A stretch of DNA of 64,000 bases from NCBI GenBank assembly GCA_034509925.1, contig CM067538.1, forward strand, positions 725,001-789,000, written 5' to 3'. The position numbers were made by a program, and so were the translations under genes. Below are positions 13,101 through 24,458 of the stretch, piece by piece. A model generated the notes under the pieces. It was not told the origin of the DNA. It searched no databases and saw only the letters and a list, made by a program, of their open reading frames with translations. Source of the stretch: Hirudinaria manillensis (Eukaryota; Annelida; Clitellata; Hirudinida; Hirudinidae). Numbering within the stretch: position 1 is the first letter of the stretch; the number at the start of each line of letters is the position of its first letter.

Positions 13101-15420
13101 ATCATCAAAAGCATTGTAAACATCATCATTTAATATAATAAGGTAATTTAACATAATAAGGTAATTTAATATAATAAGGTAATTTAATATAATAAGGTAA
13201 TTTAATATAATAAGGTAATTTAATATAATAAGGTAATTTAATATAATAAGGAAATTTAATATAATAAGGTAATTTAATATAATAAGGTAATTTAATATAA
13301 TAAGGTAATTTAATATAATTTAAATTGTGTAACACGGTGTAATGGAATGGCTTGTAATACGTAACTTTCATTAATGAAAAAAGGGCTTTCCCTTATCAAG
13401 GCTTTCTTGTCAAGAATAGCCTTAGAATATTCGAAGTCATTTGAATATTTTGCGCATATTTTCAGAGTTTTTAAGTTATGAATTCATGAAAATATCACAC
13501 AAAAAAGAGTCGAAAAGACAAAATCGTCCCACCGACGTAGACCGAATAGGTGCTCGAAGAACCGCACATCATGTTCTTCTCTGTCGTGCAAAGTGTTGGA
13601 CAGCTTTCATCGTCAAGAATGTCTGTCGGAACTGCAGAGGTACAGTGACAGCTCTTGGAATTTGAAAAAATCATTTGAAATTTCATTTGTTTTTGTTGAT
13701 TTTTTCCTTTGGATCGTTTTCCATCAACATCGTTAGTCGACGGTATCAGCAGACGATTGTAAGGTTCCGAGTACGATACGAATTTCAGCGTATTCAGTAC
13801 AATCCGTATGTAAGTATACCAATATAATCAGTATGTAAGTATACCAATATAATCAGTGTGTAAGTATACCAATATAATCAGTATGTAAGTATACCAATAT
13901 AATCAGTATATAAGTATACCAATATAATCAGTATGTAAGTATACCACTACATATGTACAATGACTATATCATTATATATCATATCAGTACATAAGCAATC
14001 CAGTGCATTAAAAATTATTTTTAAACCAAATTAATCTACAGAGATTCGAGAAAACTCACCCCGTCGTGTCTCAAAGTCATGAACCTGAAGCCATTTTCGA
14101 AGCACGCCATCTGGCAAGGACCATCGAAGGTCGTCGTATTGAACTGACTGTTGAAGTTCGTGTAACATCCATAATAGCCAAGATCCTGTGAATACTCTAG
14201 AGGAAGAACATTTGTTAAAACTGGAATAAAAATTAAGTCTTAAATAAAGTTATTTGTTATTAAACCGTTATTTTAACGATCAATGAATCTAATTCCGATG
14301 GTCCCAGTTGCCTCACCCATCAGGTTCACTATGATCTCAGCGATGGACGCTTTCTTGTTTTCTTCGAGATGCTCGATAGCAGGGTAAATGGCAACTTCGA
14401 TCATGGCTTTGTTCCAGGTCATGTTGACGTTGCAATTGACTCTCATCGGAATACCAGGAGACATGAAACCCGTTATGTAATGTCCACATAGTATCTTCTC
14501 TGACGGATCTACCTCTGGGGTCAATTCCACTTTGAAATTGTCCAGCAACTTGTCTGAAACCAGCGTTTTAACCCACTGTTAAATCCATTCCACATCCGAT
14601 CTTCCTAAAGATGGAACACGAGCCATCAAAGCCAACCCAATTAAACATTTTCCCAATTACCCATGGCTTTCTAAGAGGGGTAGGACCAGTAGGGCCGGGA
14701 GAAGTGCCCAGTTACCTTGGCAGAAGCCAAGCCACTAGTCTGTCACTTGACCAAATCCGGCAAAATATTTATCGACCCAAAAAACGTAACACAATCATTA
14801 AAGGTTTACTTCCGCATTTCACATCGTCATGCGGAGAGATTGAAAAGTATTACCGCAATCATCGCATGCCCCTGCAAATAGGACCACGGATCCGATCATT
14901 TTGGTTGGGAGTAATGTGACCACCAGACGGATGAGGTCACGGTTGGGACAGTTGCTCTCCATCAACACAATCGACTCGTCATCGATGCTATTATCTGTTA
15001 GGAAGTTGTCGTGTACCAAATCCTGACCACAGGACGGATAGATGGGTCGCTTCAGCGCGACATTTCGAGTCGAACTTGCATTTAGGACTAGAGTTTTAAT
15101 CGAATTAACAGATTTTGATAAAATAATGCAAATAATTAATCAATGAGATCTCGTGGAAACATTTATTGCCATTTATTTCGTTTATCTTGCATTCAGTTGA
15201 CGAAAATAATGAAACAAAATTAGACATTTTTATTCATAATGGAACCATTTTTGATGAATGAACAATAAGCGTCGATATTTCTGAACAATAGGGACTTAAG
15301 TAAGGATCAGAATTTTATGCTTAAAGCTATTTAATTGCAAGATTTTTGCTCACCTTTTACACAAAGAAAAACGAATATCGAAAGAATAAGCAGACGAGAA
15401 TTCATTTGATTGACAAACAT
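8734..15420 (-). CDS. Gene B: FTLD-WSC-WSC-EGF-like membrane receptor
   Basis: Exons on the minus strand: 15354-15420, 14854-15087, 14317-14553, 14060-14196, 13533-13653, 11295-11431, 11020-11143, 10733-10864, 10133-10601, 8734-8812. They total 1737 nt (578 aa). The signal peptide is residues 1-22. The F-type-lectin-like domain is 23-179 and opens with RNVALKRPIYPSC, the classic NVAL.KP start of fucolectin/discoidin domains. WSC1 is 180-265, WSC2 266-352, EGF-like 353-396. The stalk is the longest of the family (about 397-529, Pro/Ser/Lys-rich, one retained Cys in MDETCQQAL), followed by a membrane helix at 530-551. The tail is basic (GYFLAKEQVRRKTF...). Exon 6 appears to end at a GC donor (CAG|GCAAAC). 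Intron 5 carries a LINE inside a minisatellite. Function is inferred, as for gene A. Confidence 0.82.
8818..9015. repeat. (TAA)n microsatellite with ACTATAATAA interruptions
   Basis: (ATA)n/(TAA)n runs are interrupted about every 25-40 bases by 'aactataataat', giving a higher-order pattern. It lies in the last intron of gene B, beside the tail exon. Confidence 0.85.
9178..9300. repeat. ~25-bp AT minisatellite
   Basis: About four to five copies of a ~25-bp unit start with 'aacatatataattgtatat'. It lies in intron 9 of gene B. Nothing else is recognised between 9016 and 9790 except AT-rich DNA. Confidence 0.8.
9795..10112. repeat. (ATT)n microsatellite, compound
   Basis: (ATT)n is interrupted by recurring 'gattactattcttaatatta' blocks. 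The poly-Ile frames across it are repeat artefacts. The tract ends about 20 bp from the donor of the stalk/TM exon of gene B (10133). Confidence 0.85.
11446..11756. repeat. 18-bp minisatellite, left part
   Basis: About 17 head-to-tail copies of 'aaggtaatttaatataat', some with 'aaggaaattt', lie in intron 5 of gene B. The same array continues at 13127-13322, and the LINE between the two parts interrupts a once continuous array. Frames through it read as a repeated LPYYIK peptide, which is not a real protein. Confidence 0.92.
11753..13129 (-). mobile_element. 5'-truncated LINE inserted in a minisatellite
   Basis: This is a non-LTR retrotransposon on the minus strand. The poly-T run at about 11755-11779 is its poly-A tail. 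It is followed by a ~170-bp 3' UTR (11780-11951) and the C-terminal part of the reverse transcriptase ORF, and then stops abruptly at about 13129 against minisatellite DNA. The body is intact for about 390 codons, so insertion is probably recent. A second copy of its 3' end lies at 24197-24313. The YADD reverse transcriptase and tail type suggest the Jockey/CR1/L2 group of APE-type LINEs; the exact clade is unresolved. Confidence 0.88.
11952..13129 (-). CDS. LINE reverse transcriptase, C-terminal fragment
   Basis: An open frame of about 392 codons ends in TAA at 11952. Reverse transcriptase core motifs are visible: FLDLQKAFDTVNH (motif A), GVPQGSILGPLLFLIY (motif B), LIYADDIVIY (motif C with catalytic YADD) and YLGITIDEHLSW downstream. 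The endonuclease domain and the first reverse transcriptase motifs are missing because of 5' truncation, so this copy cannot be autonomous. The frame runs into the flanking minisatellite upstream, and no start codon belongs to it. Confidence 0.9.
13127..13322. repeat. 18-bp minisatellite, right part
   Basis: About 11 more copies of the unit found at 11446-11756 lie on the other side of the LINE, in the same orientation and register type. Together they give about 28 copies in the empty site. The repeat nature hides any target-site duplication. Confidence 0.9.
13807..13946. repeat. ~25-bp minisatellite
   Basis: About 5.5 copies of a 25-bp unit containing 'gtaagtataccaatataat' lie in intron 4 of gene B, with few substitutions. 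Each unit carries GTAAGT, a perfect splice donor consensus on the strand opposite to gene B transcription. Confidence 0.85.
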
Positions 15421-16038
15421 CCCAAAACTGCTCGAAAATCCCGTAATGGCGTAATATTTCGATAGGACGCCTATGTTTTTTTTTGTTTCGAATAAGATCG
15501 GCGCGTTTTTATCGCCGATGTTTATTTTTAAAAACTCTTCCTAAATTTATGAAATATAAATATGTCGTTTTGATTTGCAAATATTTTAATTTTAAGATTA
15601 AAAAAACAATCGTTGTTATTTAATTGTCCAATTAATTTGCTGGATGCTTTGGGCAAAACGGGAAAATTATCATTTTATAAATTTTACAGCAATATATTTA
15701 ACACAAAACAATAAAAAATTTTCCACATAATATTTTTTCAAAATCATTTTCAGTATTTCCCAAAAGCAGTTTTAAATTGCTTTTACCGAAATTGAGGGGT
15801 TTTTTGTATTCAACGTTTGGTAACGAAATTTTTCAAGCGTTTACATTCACTGAACTCTTAATAAGAGTTCAATTCACAGAACAAATTAACTATTAATTTG
15901 AAATTGTTGCAATTTCTCCAATTTCATTTCAAAACCTTTCAATAATCTTAAATAAAATCATATATTCAATTTAATAAGGAATCATTAAACATGAAAAGAT
16001 TAGATTTGGAAATGCAAAGTGGCGGAAATAACGGTTAT
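15421..16038. other. B/C intergenic region
   Basis: 618 bp of AT-rich unique sequence lie between the stop of gene C (16039) and the start codon of gene B (15418-15420). No ORF, repeat array or RNA gene is recognised. It should hold the gene B promoter and the gene C 3' UTR. Confidence 0.6.
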
Positions 16039-18053
16039 TTAATCTGCGGCCATTTTCTTCATTTGAGCCACGGTGTACCTTCTTCCATAGTAGAGTCCGC
16101 TAAATGGAATAAAAATCAATTATTAAACTAAATACAAATATAGGCACGAACAAAAACACGATTATTCATACATGGCAGTGCCCGAAGCCGAAGCCATGAC
16201 TATGACGAAGAAAATGATTATCAGGACGCTCTGGGTAGTCAACCCACTCTTAGAATTTCTTTTGCCGAAGACGGCCTGTTCGCACTTCTTCTTGACCCCG
16301 GGGTGAGGTGACAGTTTGCTGCGGAGGTCCTGTATGGCATTACGGCATTGGGGCGATAGTTTGCGGTCCTTTTGGTCGTACTTGGGTTTGACCGAAAGAG
16401 GTGGTCTTTTTTGGACATTTAAAGGGCTCGGGGTTTCTTGGCGAAGAAGGGATTGAGATTATGACGACGTCGACGACGATGATGATGACGATGATAGTAT
16501 TCAACCTAGCTGTTATATGACCAAATGTTCTTGAATTCTACGTATATTGAACCTTCTTATTGTGGGATTTTTATTTAATTCAATGAAAGATTGGCAGCCA
16601 CACGATGACGAACATGAGGTTATTATTATTTTATTTTTTTAATTGTATTTAATTTGGAAACTTGAATTACAATTAAATCAAGAATAACCCAAAACGAACC
16701 CCTTGTGATACAATAGGTCCCGTGCCATCCAACTTCGCAACGACTCAAACAGACTCCAAATTGGTTGAATTTTTTATCAACGCATTTGTACAAAATCGTA
16801 CAAGAACTTTCACTTGGATCTTCAATGCAGCCTGGAAAATTGGCTTAAACTTAATGATGGTGATAATAATAATAATAATTAAATACATTTATAAATATAA
16901 TAATAATTATTATTATTATAAATACATTTATAAATATAATAATAATAATTAATAATAACAATAATTATTATTATTAATTATTATTATTATTAATTATTAT
17001 TATTAATAATTATTATTATTATTAATAATAATTATTGTTATTATTAATTATTATTATTATAATTATTATTATTATTTATCGAAAGCGAAACCATAGAAAA
17101 ATTACCCGTGTAAGCCGAAACCACTTCACTTCCGCCACATCTGGAATCGTCACCTGGACAATCGAGGTTACACTGATGAGGATTTTGTTCATCTCCTAAT
17201 TCTTCATTCGTACAATGACATTCCATCGTGTTCTTGTGTAAAAATATGAATAAATAATATAAATATATATATAATAAATTAAAATAAATTAACAAATTAT
17301 AAATAAGTTTATATACGAATTATGATTATTTAAATGTATTTATAATGATATAATAATAATAATAATTTTATTTGCTAACTATAATTATTTTACAATCAAC
17401 TCCCGATATTATTTATTATGATTCTTTCATTTATTTCGAGCTATTAAAACCAAATCTTTACCGTAAGAGAATAGACGTAACCCTTGTTCGAACATTCCTT
17501 AATGCAGCTGACGGAAGTCATGTTGTTCATGGCAAACTTGACGCCCGTGGTCGGTACAGGGAAACAACCGATGCTGCGGATGTGAGGGACTCTGGCTACA
17601 AAACAGAAAATGGAAAAATTGCATTTAACAGACTGTATTCATTTCTCTTATTATTAGTATTAATATGGTTATAATAATAAATTTATATTATATTATATTA
17701 TATTATATTATATTATATTATATTATATTATATTATATTATATTATATTATATTATATTATATTATATTATATTATATTATATTATATTATATTATATTA
17801 TATTATATTACATTACATTACATTACATTACATTACATTACATTATATTATATTATATTATATTATATTATATTATATTATATTATATTATATTATATTA
17901 TATTACATTACATTACATTATATTATATTATATTATATTATATTATATTATATTATATTATATTATATTATATTATATTATATTATATTATATTATATTA
18001 TATTAATTATATTATACTATGTTGATTATACATTATATATTGATTACGTATTA

Positions 18054-18114
<61 letters not shown>

Positions 18115-19206
18115 GTTGTTGTTGTTGCCGTAATGTTGCCGTAATGTACAGTGCATCGGACATCACGCTTCGAAGTACCTCGTTGAAAATCTAAGTTCAA
18201 CTCAGTTCAAAGTTCAAAGTTCAAATATGTCCTGACCCAAATAGACGGCGTAACTTCCTTTGGCGGAGCAAATGATCTTCGTCTCGAAGCAGGTGTTGGC
18301 ACACTTTTCCGTGGCAAGCATTGTCTGTGGTTCTTTTGATCCGCACGTGCATTCCTTGGGGTTTTTTTTTTTAAATTTTTCATTTTGTTTAAAATGTTTT
18401 TTATTATTAATAATTTTTATTTGAATATTCTTACTATAACTTATCGTTTAATATTAACTATTTTATTGTTCTATAAACTAATATATTATTATTATATTTA
18501 TTAGTAATAATTATAATTTATAAATAATTATGATTACGATGATGATGATGATTATTATTATTATTGTTGTTATTATCAAGAACAATAATCGATAGTCTTA
18601 TTAGGATATAGAATTAAATCAATCTTAAAATTGACCCTAACATTAACCCTATGACCTTAAAATTGACCCTAGCATTAACCCTATGACCTTAAAATTGACC
18701 CTAGCATTAACCCTATGACCTTAAAATTGACCCTAACATTAACCCCATGACCTTAAAATTGACCCTAGCATTAACCCTATGACCTTAAAATTGACCCTAA
18801 CATTAACCCTATGACCTTAAAATTGACCCTAACATTAACCCTATGACCTTAAAATTGACCCTAACATTAACCCTATGACCTTAAAATTGACCCTAACATT
18901 AACCCTATGACCTTAAAATTGACCCTAACATTAGCCCTATAACCTTAAAACATACTCCAGCATTAATCTTAGCCATAGTCCTACCCAAGCCGTAATTGAT
19001 TGAAAATTGATTGAGATTCAATCTCCATGGCGACAATCAACCAAAAAGGGAACTTACCCCATAATAGGACAAGACCATGAACCTGTACCTCCTTTTGGCG
19101 CAGTTTCGTTTGCATGTGTCACCATCATGACCATGGAAGATGTCCCCTTCAAAATTTTCATAGCATCCGTAAAAGGCATGCTCTTTAGAATATTCTGATA
19201 GGTAAA

Positions 19207-19267
<61 letters not shown>

Positions 19268-19293
19268 TTATTATTCTTTAGTAAATTCATCTA

Positions 19294-19325
<32 letters not shown>

Positions 19326-19431
19326 TTATTTTTGGTCTTTTTTTGCCTGAGGTCTCTGGATGAGACTTGGCTTACTAACCGGTCGTACGACTGAGAGTCA
19401 ATTTGAATAAATTATAATATTAATAGTATTA

Positions 19432-19488
<57 letters not shown>

Positions 19489-21459
19489 TTAATAATAATA
19501 ATAATAACAATAATAATAATAATAATAATAGGATTATTAATTATACTGTCCACATGATCACTTGAGTCTTCCTCATACAATTTACGGTTTAGTTAATAAA
19601 TAAATAAATAAATAAATATTTTTTTAATTTTAAAATTACTTAAATTTGTTTTTCACTTCTTCACGGAAGTTAAAATTCGATAAAATCAATCCGGAAATGA
19701 GTTTAAGATACTTTTGGGATTTTTAAATAAATTCATTTAATTTTGTTTATTAACGATTTATAAATTAATTGATTTATTTCTGAATTAATTGATTTATTTA
19801 TAAATTCATTTAATTAATTCTAAATTTTATGCAACGAAATGATAATAATGATAATAATAATAATAATAATAATAATAACGGTACAGTAACATTATTACAC
19901 ATTAATAGCAGCACTATTAATGATAATGATGACCACAGACTCTCTCAATGAAACAATAAGAGAATAACAACCCAAACAACCCAAAATTTCGATGGCGATC
20001 TCAGAAATGGACGAGTTCGTAGACACCGACTTCTGATATTCATTCGGAAATATTCCAACCATCACCACCTCTTCGTAGAGATTTTTCTGCACCTCGCAGT
20101 TGACGCGCATCGGTTTTCCAGGCTCCAGGAACCTTCCGTTGTATTGTCCGCAGTCTTTCATTCCATCCTGATTATCAGCATCCGACGTAGAGAAATATAG
20201 CTTCACCACGAAGTTGTTCAACAGGCCGTCTGCAATTGGCAGAAAGTTTATTGTTTTCATTGTTGTTCTTGATTTTCGTTTCTCACGAAGTGCCTGTAAA
20301 ATGACTGTTTTGCATTTGTTCAATTTTCTCAAACTGTAATTCCAGAACAATCACGGTCAGGTCAGACATGGATAAACAAATTAGGTCCAAATTCAGGTAC
20401 AAATATGCAGCTTGTATACTTTTTTTTATAAAGTATCTCCATATAAAGTACTTTATGTCTAGCATCAAAAGCCGCTTCTTTACGTCATCTAATCATTGGT
20501 ATTATTAGAAATAAATAAATAAATATATAAATAAATAAAATAAATAAATAAATATCATCATTAAGTTCCAATTGATCGATCATTTCAGCACATCGAACCA
20601 ACCGCAATAATCGCATCTCCCAGAATACAAGGTCACCGATCCAACGTTACTGACGGCAACCATTTTGACTTTGACTCCCACCAATTCTTCGACGTCACAG
20701 TCTTTTCTTATGACTTCAAAGTTGTCCCCGTTAACGATGCCGTCGATTAGCTTACTGTCGGTGTATTTGATCAGAGAACAGCTGTGATAAGCCATGAGTA
20801 TGTTGGGTCGAAGGTTCTTATTGAGATGAAGGTCCTTCTTGGGATGAAAGTCCTTCGTTTGATTCTCTGAAATCGTTGCTTGGACATGCTACGTTTATCT
20901 TTAAGCTACGTGTATCTTTAAGATACGTGTATCCTTAAGCTATGTGTATCCTTAAGCTACGTGTATCTTTAAGCTACGTGTATCCTTAAGCTACGTGTAT
21001 CCTTAAGCTACGTGTATCTTTAAGATACGTGTATCCTTAAGCTACGTGTATCCTTAAGCTACGTGTATCCTTAAGCTACGTGTATCCTTAAGCTACGTGT
21101 ATCTTTAAGCTACGTGTATCCTTAAGCTACGTGTATCTTTAAGCCACGTGTATCCTTAAGGTACGTGTATCCTTAAGCTACGTGTATCTTTAAGTTAATT
21201 GCATGTTAAGCCGGCCTCATCTTTTTTTGGCATAACTTTCGTAAATATCAATTCTATATTATAACATTTGGTTACATAATTGAAATACTAGTATGACATC
21301 GTCGATATGAGTTCTAACAATACTAGGATACAATTCGATGCAACGGCATGCAATCATACAAACATACAACAGTGTTTTGCTTGTAGACAAACTCTTACCG
21401 ATCAATCCGACGATAATATCGCAATATCGTAATATCGTAACCAGGAAATGGAATTTCAT
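16039..21459 (-). CDS. Gene C: FTLD-WSC-WSC-EGF-like membrane receptor
   Basis: Exons on the minus strand: 21399-21459, 20603-20866, 19981-20229, 19058-19194, 18237-18354, 17462-17595, 17106-17232, 16700-16831, 16172-16436, 16039-16099. They total 1548 nt (515 aa). Signal peptide 1-20. F-type-lectin-like domain 21-191, with YSGRCDYCG at the exon join and PGKPMRVNC and ISEIAIEIL later. WSC1 is 192-276 and WSC2 277-363 (CPGDDSRCGG). The EGF-like module is 364-407, with the family-fixed cysteine spacing. The stalk has the conserved Cys pair (LSPQC...KKKC), then a membrane helix at about 475-494 and a 20-residue tail (GLYYGRRYTVAQMKKMAAD). It is closest to gene E. Several exons follow AAG rather than CAG acceptors. 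Function inferred only. Confidence 0.83.
17668..18005. repeat. (TTATA)n pentanucleotide repeat, intron 5 of gene C
   Basis: A nearly perfect 5-bp repeat of about 330 bp contains two internal blocks where the unit is TTACA. It is followed by (ATT)n to about 18112. The homologous intron 5 of gene E holds the same pentanucleotide at 35635-35830. Confidence 0.95.
18625..18945. repeat. 32-bp minisatellite with embedded CCCTAA
   Basis: About ten very similar copies of a 32-bp unit built from 'ccttaaaattgaccctaaca' and 'ttaaccctatga' lie in intron 4 of gene C. Each unit carries two CCCTA motifs. Units differ mainly by CTAACATT versus CTAGCATT. Confidence 0.92.
19202..19262. repeat. (ATT)n microsatellite
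   Basis: A pure (ATT)n tract lies next to the first WSC exon of gene C (19058-19194). Confidence 0.9.
19329..19840. repeat. Dispersed ~480-bp repeat, copy 2 (intron 3 of gene C)
   Basis: This is the second copy of the segment at 6-478, in the same orientation, with expanded (TAA)n tracts inside (about 19431-19530). It occupies most of intron 3 of gene C, between the second F-type-lectin exon (19981) and the first WSC exon (19194). Confidence 0.85.
20888..21197. repeat. 17-bp minisatellite
   Basis: About 18 copies of 'tacgtgtatccttaagc', with C/T variation in 'atccttaag' versus 'atctttaag', lie in intron 1 of gene C, 20 bp upstream (transcript sense) of the acceptor of exon 2. Confidence 0.92.
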
Positions 21460-22457
21460 TTCTTAAACAAATTGTCCAAACCAATATAAAATATAAAATG
21501 TCTAGAAGTAGCGTGTTAATAATAATAATATTGAATTTATTATTACTATAATTATTATTATTGTTTTTGTTTTCATTCTTTTCGAACTTTGGCAACATCG
21601 CGTTCCTAAGGGCCAAAGTGGGTGTGTTTTCGTATTCACTTGATCGGAAATTGAAGTTAATGTTGTGTTATTTTTAAACTAATTTACTTTTAAATCTGCA
21701 TAATTTAGATTTTTATAAATTAGATTTATGTAATTTTTATAATTTTTATACCTCTTACAGATCATCAATTTCTTTTAAAATTTGTTATCCTCACCTATTT
21801 ATTTTTAAATGTTTGCAGTTTGCATCGGCCATTTAAATGGTCGGTCATCTTGAGGTTCCATATAAATATTTATTTTTCACAATTCACTTAATTTATTATA
21901 TATTTATTAATTAAGTTTTATTAATATGTTTATTAATTAAGTTTATTAATATGGTTATTAATTAAGATTATTAATATGTTTATTAATTAAGTTTATTAAT
22001 ATGGTTATTAATTAAGTTTATTAATATGTTTATTACGCTTCCGCCTCCGACGCTACTCATATGGCGCTATATAAATTAACTATTATTATTATTAATTAAT
22101 TTTATTAATATGTTTATTAATTAATATTATTGGGTCAATTAGTTTACTATTATTGAGGTATCAACTTGTTTTTATTATTTCTTAAATGTTTCGAAAACAA
22201 CTTAAAACGTTTGAGAAATGAACGAGAAATGAAAGATTAACAGCTTTTGTTCATTTTAGACTTTTAAAACTATTAAAAAATATAAAAAGGAAAAACGAAA
22301 AAATTAGCAACACTCGCAAAAAGCGATCATCGGAAAGCAGAAACATTGTTTTCGTTAAAATCTCTCGAACAATAGTTGGGAATTTACAGACAAATTTTTA
22401 ATTTAATCATGTTTTTACCTGAAAATAAAAGGTGATTTAAAATAATTCATTTAAAAT
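21460..22457. other. C/D intergenic region
   Basis: 998 bp lie between the stop of gene D (22458) and the start of gene C (21457-21459). It contains a (TTAATTAAG)-type repeat at about 21895-22140 interrupted by a GC-rich insert near 22031-22075 that ends in GGCGCTATATAAATT, a SINE/LINE 3'-tail-like motif. No ORF is recognised. Confidence 0.55.
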
Positions 22458-22681
22458 TCATTTCTCTTCTGCTTCCTCTTGCTTCTCTTCCAACTTCTCT
22501 TCTGATTCTTTAGGCTGAGGAGCCATTTTCCCGTACCAATAACCACTGTTTTCAAACAAAGCAATATTCAGAAATTTGCAACGAAAAGTTATTGAAAGTC
22601 ATAAAACAACGAGAATATTCGAGATTAGAAGTTATGCTCAAGTTATACATTACAAGTAGAGGGTATCTATTAATCAGTCGG

Positions 22682-22729
<48 letters not shown>

Positions 22730-24412
22730 CCATCAAAACAAACAAATGGCACTCACAATATAAATCCTATAGCGGATGCCAAGATGACGGTGATGATGAG
22801 ACTGAACAAAAAGGTTTCAAAGGGTACGAAAGTCTCTTCGTCGTCTTCTCCTTCGACCGCCTTCTTGCAATCATTCCTGGACCGGGCAGGTTTTGTCATC
22901 GACTTCTTGATCTTCTCGAGTACCCTCAGACAGGCAGCACCGAGACCCTTCTTGGTGACCAACTTCGGGGCCGGCCTGGTCGTGGCGTTCGAGGGTTGAT
23001 CATAGTCATCGTCCCCACCGAGAGATGGAATCACATCGTCGTCCTTCATTGTCATCACTCGGGTAGTTCTACTGATGCTCGTCGTGCGAATAGTTGGTCT
23101 CGAGGGAGGAATTGGAACGACTGGAAGGTAAGATAAGGAAATTTGCCGAAAGATGATTATTGGTGAAACCAATATTACAATGATTCGAGGAATCAATATT
23201 ACACTGATTGGGGGGAACAAGTACTAGAGTGGTTGGAGGATCAATTTGAATAAATTTTGTGATGCAACTAAGGTTCTATTTTCAAATATGGTTTATTGTA
23301 GATGTTTGTTTAGTGCTTCATTTTTTTCAGATATTATTAATAATGATAATAATATTACTATATTATATATTAATGATTACGTTTGTAACTCATTGTTATG
23401 GTTTGTTAATGCATTTATTAAGTTACCACTAATGGCTGTTTATGCGCTATACAAAATGAAAATAATATTATTAATAATAAGATTAAAGTCCATTTTTAAA
23501 AAAAATATTTTAACTTTTAAAACACCATTTATTTCAATAATCGTTAAAATTCCTCTCCAAAAAGAATACCTTTGGACAGGCAGTACTTATCAACATATTC
23601 TTCCTCGCAAGAACTTTGGCAGACTCCAAATTCGTCGAATTCATTGTTTTTGCACTGGTAAATGTCAGTACAGGGAGCGTCACTCACTCGTTGGAAACAT
23701 CCTTAAAATGAGATAAATCGGTGAATCACGATTTATTTATTTATTTATTTTTACAATTATTACATTTATTACATACTTATTATTACACATTACTTTTATA
23801 TGTTGATAAACTAATATCAATGTTGATATTAGCAGATTAATAACTACTTAAACTTATTACTTATTAATAATTACTTAAACACGTAATAATTTGTCAATAA
23901 ACTAATAAAAAGAGATCAATATTAATGAACGGTATTAAATAATGTAATCCCCTGCCTGTATAGACCAAGGCCTCGAAATTTCCCCCACAGGACTTTGCTG
24001 CACCCGTGCAGTTATCGTTGCAAAGACTTGGATCTGTACTGTTCCCGATCAGTTCATCCATGCAGAAACAGTAACTTTTTAACTTCAAGATGGACGGAGG
24101 AGAAGGACGATTATGCAATCATAATTAGACGTTAATTATGAGAAATATTAATATTTCGTCTGACCTTTGTGTTCTTGAAATCGTAATTAGGCATTAAATA
24201 GCTTGCGCTTCCTTAAGACTGACCCTATGAGTTTATTTTGTATTTTAAGTTTCATTTGTTTCGTTTGTGTACATAATTGTTTGTTCAATAAACTCATAAA
24301 CTCATAAAAAAAAATATGCAAAAATATTTCATCTGGCATACGATCTATTTAAAGAAGAGGTGCATTTTGTCAAATAGGTTTCTTTCCAGTCATTTTTAAA
24401 AAATTATTATGA

Positions 24413-24458
<46 letters not shown>

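Noticed and set aside
11286-13371. A protein made of LPYYIK/FPYYIK repeats
   Set aside because: It is the 18-bp minisatellite read in frame. It extends across an intron and a LINE insertion and has no real boundaries.
17665-18006. Long Leu/Tyr/Ile frames in the TTATA repeat (also 35641-35871)
   Set aside because: Pentanucleotide repeat without stops in one frame; not a gene.
11446-21197. Regular direct repeats as a CRISPR-like array
   Set aside because: The units are contiguous tandem repeats without unique spacers, in introns of an animal genome.
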